This document shows, piece after piece, positions 17,566 through 25,310 of a stretch of DNA of 64,000 nucleotides. Position 1 is the stretch's first letter. Each line of letters opens with the position of its first letter. The notes below the pieces were generated by a model, which saw nothing but the letters and a program-made list of their open reading frames with translations, was not told the origin of the DNA and did no database searches. The stretch comes from Streptomyces neyagawaensis (GTDB lineage: Bacteria; Actinomycetota; Actinomycetes; Streptomycetales; Streptomycetaceae): NCBI RefSeq assembly GCF_023516595.1, contig NZ_JAMGBG010000051.1, positions 1 to 64,000 on the forward strand, in the 5' to 3' direction. The position numbers and the translations under genes are program-made.

Positions 17566-17759
17566 CGGCCCCGAACATCCGCCACTGGGCACGGACCGTG
17601 CGCTGGTACCTCCGGGAACTGATGGGGGAGGCCGAGTACGACCGCTACTGCGAACGGCACCGCCACCGGCACGCCGGGGCGCCGGCCCCGACCCGCAGGG
17701 AGTACGACGCGCTGCGGCACCGCCGCCGGGAGGAGCGACCGGAGGGCCGCTGCTGCTGA
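17562..17759 (+). CDS. YbdD/YjiX-like small protein, CstA partner
   Basis: 65 aa, begins in the stop of cstA. The motif WYLRELMGEAEYDRYCERHRHRHAGAPAPTRREYDALRHRRRE is the YbdD/YjiX signature. The peptide is basic and cytoplasmic. Its operon with CstA is conserved from E. coli to Streptomyces, where it is needed for transporter function in some hosts. Confidence 0.9.
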   Translation: MTAPNIRHWARTVRWYLRELMGEAEYDRYCERHRHRHAGAPAPTRREYDALRHRRREERPEGRCC

Positions 17760-17822
17760 CGCACTACTGGGTGCGTGTTCGGTGCGGGGTGCCGGGTGCC
17801 GGGTGCGGGTGGGGGAGTGGCT

Positions 17823-17886
17823 GGGCGCGGGGCGCAGCCCCGGCGGTTTTTAGGGGCGCGGGGAACTGCGCGAACAACCCCCACTC
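17823..17886. repeat. Streptomyces intergenic repeat element
   Basis: The block with GGCGGTTTTTAGGGGCGCGG and GAACTGCGCGAACAACCCCC matches, from memory, a sequence scattered between genes in many Streptomyces genomes, often near gene ends. It can fold: CGCGGGGCGCAGCCCCG and GGGGCGCGGGGAACTGCGCG are self-complementary. Here it fills the 206-bp gap between the convergent YbdD-like and SURF1 genes, where it may also stop transcription. Confidence 0.55.
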
Positions 17887-17965
17887 ACCCGCACCCGTCG
17901 ACGAACCCGCGCGCCCCCCTTGCCTAACCGAGTGGAGCGGCGAGGCGAGGCCGGGCGAGGCGCGG

Positions 17966-18781
17966 CTAGGCCGGAGAGGGCGTCGTCTGCTTCTCCTCGT
18001 CGTCCGCCTGCTCGGCGGTGGCCGTGGCCGCGGCCGCCTCACGATCGCGGCGTTCACGGCGGGCAAGGATGACGTAGCCGACGGGAACGGCCGCGGCGAA
18101 GAGCCACCACTGGAGGGCGTACGCGTAGTTCAGCGCGGCGTTCTCGTCGCCGGGGCTGCCGAGGGGTTCCGGGGTGTCGCCCTTCGGCTTTGGCGCCGTC
18201 TGCGCGACGTAGCCGCCGAGCACCCGGGCACCGAGGCGCTTCGCCTCCTGCCCGCTGTTGATCAGCATGATCTGCCGGTCGGGCAGCCCCTTGAGGTCCT
18301 TGATCCCGCTGGCCTCGGTCGTCTCGTCGGGCATCAGCCGCCCGGTGACGGTGACCTCACCGGCGGGAGGCGCGGGGATCTTGGGGAACGCGGTCTGGCT
18401 GGGCCCGTCCGCGGGGATCCAGCCGCGGTTGACGAGCAGGACCTTGCCGTCGTCGAGGACGAACGGCGTCAGGACGTGGAAGCCGACCTCGTCGTCGGCG
18501 TTGGTGCGGCGGCGGACGACGACCTCGTCGTCGGTGTCGAACCGGCCCCGCGCGGTCACCGTCCGGTAGCGCTCGGAGCTGGTGACCGTGTGCCCGGGGG
18601 ACGTCAGCCGCTCCACGGGTACCGGCTTCGCGGCCAGCGCGTCGGCGACGAGCTGGTTCCGCGCGGAGCGCTCCTCGTACCGATGCATCTGCCAGAAGCC
18701 CAGCCTGACCATCGTCGGGATCAGGACGAGCGCGAGCAGCGTGAGGATCACCCACTGCCGGGACAACAGGAAGCGGTACAC
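17966..18781 (-). CDS. SURF1 family cytochrome oxidase assembly protein
   Basis: 271 aa from GTG 18781 (VYRFLLSRQWVILTL, matching family N-termini). One N-terminal helix (WVILTLLALVLIPTMVRLGFWQ), a large periplasmic SURF1 domain (GFHVLTPFVLDDGKVLLVNRGWIP; GLPDRQIMLINSG) and a C-terminal helix (YALQWWLFAAAVPVGYVILARRE). SURF1 assists haem a insertion into cytochrome c oxidase. The start codon overlaps one end of an 11-bp perfect inverted repeat. The Ala/Glu-rich tail after the last helix is lineage-specific. Confidence 0.9.
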   Translation of the reverse strand: MYRFLLSRQWVILTLLALVLIPTMVRLGFWQMHRYEERSARNQLVADALAAKPVPVERLTSPGHTVTSSERYRTVTARGRFDTDDEVVVRRRTNADDEVGFHVLTPFVLDDGKVLLVNRGWIPADGPSQTAFPKIPAPPAGEVTVTGRLMPDETTEASGIKDLKGLPDRQIMLINSGQEAKRLGARVLGGYVAQTAPKPKGDTPEPLGSPGDENAALNYAYALQWWLFAAAVPVGYVILARRERRDREAAAATATAEQADDEEKQTTPSPA

Positions 18782-18809
18782 CCCACGACCGTACAACTCG
18801 GTCGTGGGG
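18781..18809. promoter_or_regulatory. 11-bp perfect inverted repeat touching the SURF1 start
   Basis: CCCCACGACCG (18781-18791) and CGGTCGTGGGG (18799-18809) are perfect complements around a 7-base spacer. On the minus strand the hairpin ends at the GTG of the SURF1 gene, where the ribosome site would be. It is either an operator or an mRNA structure limiting translation. Confidence 0.45.
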
Positions 18810-18887
18810 CGTGTTCGGGCGGGTACACGCTCGGGCCGGCCGGGCACGGCCTCGGGGGTCGGGGCGGCCGTCGCCCGGCGGGACGGC

Positions 18888-19121
18888 TCAGACCTTGTCG
18901 ACGATCCCCACCCTCCCCTCGGCCCGCGCGCAATGGGCGCCGCAGTACCAGTGGCCCTCGACCTCGACGCCCTGGCCGATGATCTGCACCCGGCAGTGCT
19001 CGCAGATCGGGGCCATCCGGTGGATCGCGCAGGCGAAACAGTCGAAGACGTGCACCGCGCCCTGCGCGTGCACCTCGAAGGTCATGCCGTAGTCGTTTCC
19101 GCAGACTTCGCAACGTGCCAT
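18888..19121 (-). CDS. small zinc-binding (cysteine-rich) protein
   Basis: 77 aa with paired cysteine/histidine knuckles: CEVCGNDYG near residue 4, then FDCFACAIHRMAPICEHC and a final HWYCGAHC. Spacing suggests two zinc ribbons or treble clefs. The family is known in actinobacteria as an unnamed metal-binding protein, possibly nucleic-acid or partner-binding. ATG 19121 is chosen because the sequence before it is unconserved-looking basic linker. It lies 106 bp upstream of the SURF1 start on the same strand. Confidence 0.8.
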   Translation of the reverse strand: MARCEVCGNDYGMTFEVHAQGAVHVFDCFACAIHRMAPICEHCRVQIIGQGVEVEGHWYCGAHCARAEGRVGIVDKV

Positions 19122-19201
19122 GCGCCACAGGGTGCGGCGCCGACGCGGCACGGGCGAGCGGACGGCGGGCGAGTCGCCCGCCAATCACCCGTACGCCCGT
19201 C

Positions 19202-20194
19202 TCACCCCTCGGCGGCGGGCTCCACGTCCCGCAGCAGCTGCCCGAACGCCGCCTCGTCGATCACGGGCGTCCCGTACTGCCGTGCCTTGACCGTCTTGGA
19301 CGTGCCCGAGTCGGGGTCGTTGGTGACGAGCAGACTCGTCACCCGCGACAGGCTCGTCGCCACATGCAGACCCGCCTCCACCGCACGGTCCTCCAGCAGC
19401 TCCCGCTCGACCGAGGTGTCCCCCGAGAACGCGACCCGCATGCCCTGCTTGAGAGGTTTGCCCTCTTCGTACCGGCCGGGGTTGGGGTACGGGCACGGGG
19501 GCCGCTTGCGCGAGGGCCGCCAACTGCCCGCCCGGTACCCGCCGGAGGAGTAGCCGCCGGACGCCTGCCGTCCGATCGTCGGGGAGGCGGACCACTCGGT
19601 CAGGGGCCGGCACTCCAGCAGCGGCAACCGCACGCCCCGGCTCGCGGCGGCGTGCAGACTGGGCCGGAACGCCTCCGCCAGCACCCGCGCGTCGTCCAGC
19701 GCGTGGTGGGCGCGCTGCTGTACGACGCCGAAGTGCGCCGCGAGCGACTCCAGCTTGTGGTTGGGCAGCGGCAGCTCCAACTCCTTCGACAGCGCGATCG
19801 TGCACAGCCGCTGGCGCACCGGAGCCTCGGTCTCGGCGCGCGCGTACTCCCGCGCGAGCATCGACCAGTCGAACACCGCGTTGTGCGCGACGAGTACGCG
19901 GTCCGCGAGCCGCGAGGACAATTCCTCGGCGATCTCCCGGAACAGCGGCGCCCCTTCGAGCACGTCGCTCGTCAGTCCGTGGATCCACACCGGTCCCGGA
20001 TCGCGCTCCGGGTTGACCAGCGTGTACCAGTGGTCCTCGACCTCGCCGCGCGCGTCCAGTCTGTACACAGCCGCGGAGATTATCCGGTCGTCCCGGGCGA
20101 GCCCGGTCGTCTCCACGTCAACAACCGCGTATCCCTGCGGATACGCGACCGGCCAGGGAGCCTGCGACGCCGCGGTCGAAAGGTCATCAAGCAT
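19202..20194 (-). CDS. DEDDh 3'-5' exonuclease with C-terminal BRCT domain
   Basis: 330 aa. The N-terminal exonuclease domain has ExoI VVDVETTGL (residue about 22), ExoII VLVAHNAVFDWSML and ExoIII HHALDDARVLAEAF, that is Asp-Glu-Asp-Asp with the His of DEDDh. After a Gly/Ser/Arg-rich linker (about 200-240) is a BRCT domain: MRVAFSGDTSVERELLEDRAVEAGLHVATSLSRVTSLLVTNDPDSGTSKTVKARQYGTPVIDEAAF. The pair resembles the proofreading epsilon-like nucleases of actinobacteria that carry BRCT. A role in repair or RNA/DNA trimming is likely; the exact substrate is unknown. Confidence 0.92.
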   Translation of the reverse strand: MLDDLSTAASQAPWPVAYPQGYAVVDVETTGLARDDRIISAAVYRLDARGEVEDHWYTLVNPERDPGPVWIHGLTSDVLEGAPLFREIAEELSSRLADRVLVAHNAVFDWSMLAREYARAETEAPVRQRLCTIALSKELELPLPNHKLESLAAHFGVVQQRAHHALDDARVLAEAFRPSLHAAASRGVRLPLLECRPLTEWSASPTIGRQASGGYSSGGYRAGSWRPSRKRPPCPYPNPGRYEEGKPLKQGMRVAFSGDTSVERELLEDRAVEAGLHVATSLSRVTSLLVTNDPDSGTSKTVKARQYGTPVIDEAAFGQLLRDVEPAAEG

Positions 20195-20229
20195 GGTCCC
20201 TGAGGATACGGGCCACGACTGACAGCTCG

Positions 20230-23200
20230 TTACTCGACGGTGAGACGGTCCGGGGGGAAGAGGTCGGTGCCGAGGGGTGGGGCGCAGTCGAGGAGCCCGA
20301 CGCGGAGTTGGTCCAGGGAGGCCAGAGGCGTCAGGTCGACGAGGCCGCAGCGATACAGCTTGAGTCGTTCGAGGGCGGGCAGTTGGGCGAGAGCCGCGAA
20401 GTTGTCCACGTGGTCGACATGGCTGAGCAGGATCTCGACCAGCCCTTGATGCGGCAATGTGTCGGCAAGGTCGATGTGAGATACATCGATGACCTGGAGT
20501 GTCTCCAGGGGAGAGAAGACCCCGGCCGCGAGGAAGTCCCGCCACTGATGCTCCTCGTTGACCGCGAGCCAGCGCAGCGACGTCATGGCCTCCAAGCCGG
20601 ACAGCCTGGTGGCCGCAGCCTGATTGAAGAACCCGATGCTGGTGAGCTGTCGGATGAACGGCATGTCGGTGAGGGTGGTCTCCGCTGCCCTGAAGGCGAA
20701 GGTCAGGTGCCGGAGGTTGGGCAGGTCGGCCAAGGGGGCCAGGGAGAGCGGCCCGGGAGGCCGGTACAGGGACAACGTGCTCAGGGGAAGCCCGCTCAGC
20801 GAGTGCAGGTCGGTGAGGGAAGAGCAGCCGTCGAGGGTCAGCATGTCCAACATGGGCAGCCCGCTCAGGGGGGAGAGGTCGCGAACCTGCCCATTGCGTA
20901 CGAGTTGTAGGTTTCTCAGCCCGGAGCAGTCGAGAACGGCGTCCGGAAAGCCGTGGTCACCCGTCACGGTCAGGGTGGTCAATTGTGGCAGACGTCGCAG
21001 AAGGGCCATCTGCTCCCTCGTCTCCACGGTCAGCATTCGGGTGCCGGCACCGTCCAGGACCGCTGCGAAGTACTCCTCCGTGTCGAACGCCGACCACGCG
21101 GAACCCAGCTCGGAGCAGACCGCCGTACGCCGGTCCGCCCGGAACCGTGAGATGACCTCCAGGGCCGCCGGACCGCCGACCCGCCCGGCGGTGCGGACCA
21201 CGGCCCCCGCCTGCCGCGCGCTCAACCCTTCCGGCGCGGGCAGCAGCTCCACCACCAGTTCGCCCACCTTCGCCAGCGCGTCGGCCTGTTCCGGCGAACC
21301 CGGCGGCATCAGCTCCGCCGTCCGCTCCTCCACCTCCCTCCGCACCCCGGGGTCCAGCTCCGGCGCGTGTTCCAGGCTCGCCGCGGCCAGCAGGGTCAGC
21401 CGCTCCCGGTGGGCGCGGGCCTTGTCCGCGCGGCGCAGCAGCTGCCGCAACAGCCGCCCCCGCTCGTCGACGCGCGCGTGCCCCACGGCCATGCGCACCA
21501 CGTCGTCCCACTGGTCGTCGTGGGCGTGGCGCACCAGGACGCCGAAGTCGCGGGCCTCGACCGCCGCCTTGGCGCCCAGATAGTCCTGGAAGGTGCGGTG
21601 GACGAAGTCCACGGAGCCGGGGACGGGCTCGCGGAGCAGCCCGCTGCGGATGAGGAGGTGCGAGAAGACCTGCTCGGCGTCGCCCTGTTCCCGGACCTGC
21701 GGCATCGCGTCGAGCCAGGCGTCGAGCATCGCGACGGCGTCCTCGCGGGACGCCTCGACCTGGCCGTTGCGGATGAGCCAGTACGCCAGGCGCTGGAGCA
21801 GCGCCGTCTGTTCGTCCCGCGACAGCTGCACACCCTCCACCGACGTGATCTCGCGCTCGGTGTCGCGGCGGACCAGGAGCATGTCGAGCGCGGCGTCGTA
21901 CAGCTCCTTGCGGGCGCGGGGCAGCCGCATGCGGCGGTCGCGGTTCAGGGCGCAGAGCAGCGCGCACATCAGGGGGTTGGTGGCGAGCCGGGCGAGGTCG
22001 CGGCGGGAGGTGACGGCCTGGTTCAACCCCGTCTCGTACGTGTCGAGCAGCTCCCGCTCGGCGCCGGACGGACATTCCAGGCGTGCCGAGTCGTGCCAGT
22101 GGCCGATGAACGCCCGGATGTCGTCGCGTTCCATCGGAAGCAGGGAATGCGCGGTGAAGCCATGGCTGGTCAGCCAGTTCTCCGGGACGGCGGAGGGGCG
22201 GGTCGTCACCACGTAACGCGCCTCGGGGTACGCGGCGATCAGGGCCTTCAGCCAGCTCTCGGTGCGGCCGCGTAACCGGGTGGGCACTTCGTCGACGCCG
22301 TCCACCAGCACCAACGCCCGCCCGGAGGCGAGGAGTTCCGAGACCCAGCCGTCGGGCGCGCGCAGCGGCACCCCGGAGGCCGACAGGAAGTCCTCCGGGG
22401 TCGGCAGGCCCGCGGGGGTGTTGAACGACCGCAGGCGCAGGACGAACGGCACGCACAGGTTCCACGCCGCCAGCTCCGGGCCGAAGCCGCGCCGGGCAGC
22501 GTTCAGCGCGAGCCACTGGACGAGGGTGGACTTGCCGGACCCGGCGGGGCCGCGCAGCACGAGCCGTTCGCAGTCGGCCAGCGCCTGCTCCACCTTGAGG
22601 GCCGCCGGCGTCGCACCGGGCGGGGCGAGGCCGTCGAGGGCCGGGTCGCCGGGGCGGTCACCGCTCACCATGAGGCTGATGTACGCCGTGTCGAGCGGCC
22701 ACTCGGCGCGGCGGCGATCGCCGAGGGTGATGCCGAAGAGTTCCAGGCGGGACTGCGTCTCGGCGACGAAGTCCGCGTACCGCTGCTCGAAGTCGAGGGC
22801 CACGGCCGGGGGGCGGGCGGCGGCCAGGTCGCGCAGCAGGCCCTCCGCTCGGCCCGAGCGGCGGGTGTGCTCCACCGCGGCCCTGGCCGCGAACGACGGC
22901 TGTGCGGTGAGCTGTTCGACCAGGTGCGCGCAGCACAGCCCGAGCAGCTCGTCGTAGAGGCCGAGGGCCCGGGAGGACAGTCCCGCGTCGGGTGCGCGCA
23001 CCTCGCTGCGCAGGCGCTCGGGGTCCAGGTCGACCGCGAACAGCCGGTCCGCGGTGACGTCGGCGGCGGCGAAGGTGTCCTGCACGGCCGCGACCGCCGC
23101 GAGCCGCTCGTGCTCGGGCAGGGTGCCGTATCCGGCGGTGAGCCGGTCGGCCAGCACCCGGGCCAGCCTGTCCGGGGAGGGCGGCTTCGGCAGCGCTCGG

Positions 23201-23310
23201 ACCGGGTCGGGGACCAGCCCCGCGCCCGGCCTCGGTGCGAGGGCCGACCTGGCCAGGGACGACACCACTGTCGCCGCCAGCCGGGCCAGTACCACCTCGA
23301 TCCCCTGCAT
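20230..23310 (-). CDS. NACHT-domain STAND NTPase with leucine-rich repeats
   Basis: 1026 aa. Residues 1-215 are a mostly helical N-terminal domain of unrecognised type. The NACHT NTPase spans about 245-620: Walker A GPAGSGKST (254-262), Walker B LVLVDGVDE (333-341), then TTRPSAVPENWL sensor region and winged-helix-like segments to HRTFQDYLGAKAAVEAR. From about 750 the protein is leucine-rich repeat-like (LRNLQLVRNGQVRDLSPLSGLPMLDMLTLDGCSSL and repeats). This is the plan of bacterial NLR-like proteins, several of which give phage defence. Codon 346 is TTA (bases 22273-22275), so translation needs the bldA tRNA. GC in the repeat part falls to about 55-58% in two sampled 60-bp stretches. ATG 23310 has GGGAGG upstream. 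No effector domain such as TIR or nuclease was seen. Confidence 0.9.
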   Translation of the reverse strand: MQGIEVVLARLAATVVSSLARSALAPRPGAGLVPDPVRALPKPPSPDRLARVLADRLTAGYGTLPEHERLAAVAAVQDTFAAADVTADRLFAVDLDPERLRSEVRAPDAGLSSRALGLYDELLGLCCAHLVEQLTAQPSFAARAAVEHTRRSGRAEGLLRDLAAARPPAVALDFEQRYADFVAETQSRLELFGITLGDRRRAEWPLDTAYISLMVSGDRPGDPALDGLAPPGATPAALKVEQALADCERLVLRGPAGSGKSTLVQWLALNAARRGFGPELAAWNLCVPFVLRLRSFNTPAGLPTPEDFLSASGVPLRAPDGWVSELLASGRALVLVDGVDEVPTRLRGRTESWLKALIAAYPEARYVVTTRPSAVPENWLTSHGFTAHSLLPMERDDIRAFIGHWHDSARLECPSGAERELLDTYETGLNQAVTSRRDLARLATNPLMCALLCALNRDRRMRLPRARKELYDAALDMLLVRRDTEREITSVEGVQLSRDEQTALLQRLAYWLIRNGQVEASREDAVAMLDAWLDAMPQVREQGDAEQVFSHLLIRSGLLREPVPGSVDFVHRTFQDYLGAKAAVEARDFGVLVRHAHDDQWDDVVRMAVGHARVDERGRLLRQLLRRADKARAHRERLTLLAAASLEHAPELDPGVRREVEERTAELMPPGSPEQADALAKVGELVVELLPAPEGLSARQAGAVVRTAGRVGGPAALEVISRFRADRRTAVCSELGSAWSAFDTEEYFAAVLDGAGTRMLTVETREQMALLRRLPQLTTLTVTGDHGFPDAVLDCSGLRNLQLVRNGQVRDLSPLSGLPMLDMLTLDGCSSLTDLHSLSGLPLSTLSLYRPPGPLSLAPLADLPNLRHLTFAFRAAETTLTDMPFIRQLTSIGFFNQAAATRLSGLEAMTSLRWLAVNEEHQWRDFLAAGVFSPLETLQVIDVSHIDLADTLPHQGLVEILLSHVDHVDNFAALAQLPALERLKLYRCGLVDLTPLASLDQLRVGLLDCAPPLGTDLFPPDRLTVE

Positions 23311-23497
23311 CGTGCCCTCCCCGTCGCCACCCCGCACGCATGATCGACGGCTCCCTTTTCGGGGGTCGCCGCGAGCCGCCGCCCTGACCCTGCCCACAGG
23401 ATTGGTGGAGGACGCCAAGAAGCAAGCGCGTACCACCGGTAATACTTGTCAGTAACAACGTCTAGCCCCAGCTCACCAGCGGTTCTACGGTGCCCAC

Positions 23498-24466
23498 ATG
23501 CCGAACCTGCCCGATGTCGTGCTGTGGTCGATACCCGCGTTTGTGCTGCTCACCGTGATTGAGGTGATCAGCTACCGGCTCCATCCGGACGAGGATGCCG
23601 CCGGGTACGAGGCGAAGGACGCCGCGACGAGCGTCGGCATGGGACTGGGAAGTCTCGTGTTCGACTTCTTGTGGAAGATCCCGATCGTCGCCCTCTACAC
23701 GGCGATCTACGAGCTGACCCCGCTGCGGGTGCCCGTGCTGTGGTGGACGGTCCCGTTGATGCTGCTCGCGCAGGACTTCTTCTACTACTGGTCGCACCGG
23801 GGCCACCACGTCGTGCGGATCCTGTGGGCCTGCCACGTCGTGCACCACTCCAGCCGCAAGTTCAACCTCACCACCGCGCTGCGACAGCCCTGGACCACCT
23901 GGACCGTGTGGCCCTTCTACGTCCCCCTCATCGCCCTGGGCGTGCACCCGGCGGCGCTCGCGTTCTGTTCGTCGGCCAACCTCGTGTACCAGTTCTGGAT
24001 CCACACCGAGCGGATCGGCAAGCTGCACCCGGCGTTCGAGTTCGTGTTCAACACGCCTTCGCACCACCGGGTCCACCACGCCTCCCAGGGCGGCTACCTC
24101 GACCGCAACTTCGGCGGCATCCTCATCGTCTGGGACCGGCTGTTCGGTTCCTTCGTCGCGGAGACCGAGCGGCCCGTCTACGGCCTGACCAAGAACATCG
24201 GCACCTACAACCCGCTGCGGGTCGCCACCCACGAGTACGTCGCCATCGCCAAGGACCTGAGGGCGGCGCGGAGTTGGAGCGAGCGGGCCGGGCGGGTCTT
24301 CCGGGGCCCCGGCTGGGGGCCGGCGGCGCGGCGCGCGTCCGTCGCGGAGAAGCCTGCTGTCGGGGAGAAGCCTGCCGTCGGGGAGAAGTCGGCCGTCGGG
24401 GAGAAGTCGGCCGTCGGGGAGAAGCCGGCGGCCACGGAGACGGCCGTCACGGAGACGGCCGCGTGA
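23498..24466 (+). CDS. sterol desaturase / fatty acid hydroxylase superfamily protein
   Basis: 322 aa with four or more membrane helices and the eight-His di-iron motif set: HRGHH, HVVHHSS and HRVHHASQGGYLDRNFGG. Family members hydroxylate or desaturate sterols and lipids; substrate here is unknown. The last 40 residues are repeats of EKPAVG/EKSAVG then ETAVTETAA, a lineage-specific disordered tail. It overlaps the lysoplasmalogenase gene as GTGA, implying a shared lipid-related operon. It is divergent from the NACHT gene over a 187-bp gap. Confidence 0.9.
   Translation: MPNLPDVVLWSIPAFVLLTVIEVISYRLHPDEDAAGYEAKDAATSVGMGLGSLVFDFLWKIPIVALYTAIYELTPLRVPVLWWTVPLMLLAQDFFYYWSHRGHHVVRILWACHVVHHSSRKFNLTTALRQPWTTWTVWPFYVPLIALGVHPAALAFCSSANLVYQFWIHTERIGKLHPAFEFVFNTPSHHRVHHASQGGYLDRNFGGILIVWDRLFGSFVAETERPVYGLTKNIGTYNPLRVATHEYVAIAKDLRAARSWSERAGRVFRGPGWGPAARRASVAEKPAVGEKPAVGEKSAVGEKSAVGEKPAATETAVTETAA
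24341..24430 (+). repeat. five 18-bp tandem repeats in desaturase tail
   Basis: Five consecutive 18-bp units beginning GTCGSGGAGAAG (24341, 24359, 24377, 24395, 24413), followed by two 15-bp units GGAGACGGCCGTCAC-like. The period is a multiple of three, so it adds VGEKPA-type repeats to the protein without frameshift. Copy number is likely to vary between strains. Confidence 0.8.
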
Positions 24467-25197
24467 GAGGGCCGAGCGGACGGACCCTCCTCGTCGCCTT
24501 CGGGCTCGCCGCCGCCGTCGACCTCGGCTCCCTCGCCGCCGGGTTCACCCCCGGGCACATGGTCGCCAAACCGCTGCTGATGCCGTTGCTCGCCGCGTAC
24601 GCCCACACGCGCGGCGGCCCGCGGCTGCTGATCGCCGCGCTCCTGTGCGGCTGGGGCGGGGACGTCCTCCTCCTCTCGGACGCCGAGCCCGCCTTCCTCG
24701 CCGGGATGGGCTGCTTCGCGGCGGGTCACGTCTGCTACCTCGTCCTCTTCGGAAAGCGGGCCCGGCAGGCGAGCGCCCCGCACCACGCCGCGGACAAGGG
24801 TTCACCCGCGGTGGGTGAGTGGGCGTCACGCGCGCGTGCCCTCCGGCTGCCCGCCGTGTACGCGCTCGCCCTCGTCGTCGCCGTGGCGAGCCTGTGGCCC
24901 GGTCTGCCGGCGGACCTGCGCGTGCCCGTCGCCGGGTACAGCGCGCTGCTGACCGCGATGGCGTGCTCCGCCGCACGGCTTGGTGCCGTCGCCGGGGCCG
25001 GCGGCGCGCTCTTCGTGCTGTCGGACATGCTCATCGCGACCGGGGTCGCCGAGTGGCCGCAGCTCCCCCGCCCCGACCTGTGGATCATGCTGACCTACAT
25101 CGCCGCCCAGTACCTGCTGGCCCGGGGCGTCCTGCGGACCCTGGAGGCCGCGCTGCCGGCGCCCACCGGTGGCGGGCCGGTTCCGGCGACGCCCTGA
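24463..25197 (+). CDS. lysoplasmalogenase (YhhN family)
   Basis: 244 aa with about eight membrane helices. The YhhN pattern is clear: MVAKPLLMPLLAAYAHTR, LLIAALLCGWGGDVLLL, FLAGMGCFAAGHVCYLVLF, GGALFVLSDMLIAT and LWIMLTYIAAQYLLARGVL. The family hydrolyses lysoplasmalogens or related ether lipids. GTG 24463 lies in the stop of the desaturase gene (GTGA). Pairing of a hydroxylase with a YhhN enzyme suggests membrane-lipid remodelling; that link is inference. Confidence 0.88.
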   Translation: MRGPSGRTLLVAFGLAAAVDLGSLAAGFTPGHMVAKPLLMPLLAAYAHTRGGPRLLIAALLCGWGGDVLLLSDAEPAFLAGMGCFAAGHVCYLVLFGKRARQASAPHHAADKGSPAVGEWASRARALRLPAVYALALVVAVASLWPGLPADLRVPVAGYSALLTAMACSAARLGAVAGAGGALFVLSDMLIATGVAEWPQLPRPDLWIMLTYIAAQYLLARGVLRTLEAALPAPTGGGPVPATP

Positions 25198-25310
25198 GCG
25201 ACGTCAGGCCCCGCCACTGGCACGCACCGGCTGCCGCCCGCTCGCCCACCGGTGACTCGCCCGTTGGCGCCCACCGCCGGTGCTCACCCGCTGTCACCCG
25301 GCATCGGCAC

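Noticed and set aside
20230..23310. CBASS, Avs or other multi-gene defence island
   Set aside because: Flanking genes are an exonuclease and lipid enzymes without defence-specific features; only the NACHT gene itself fits.
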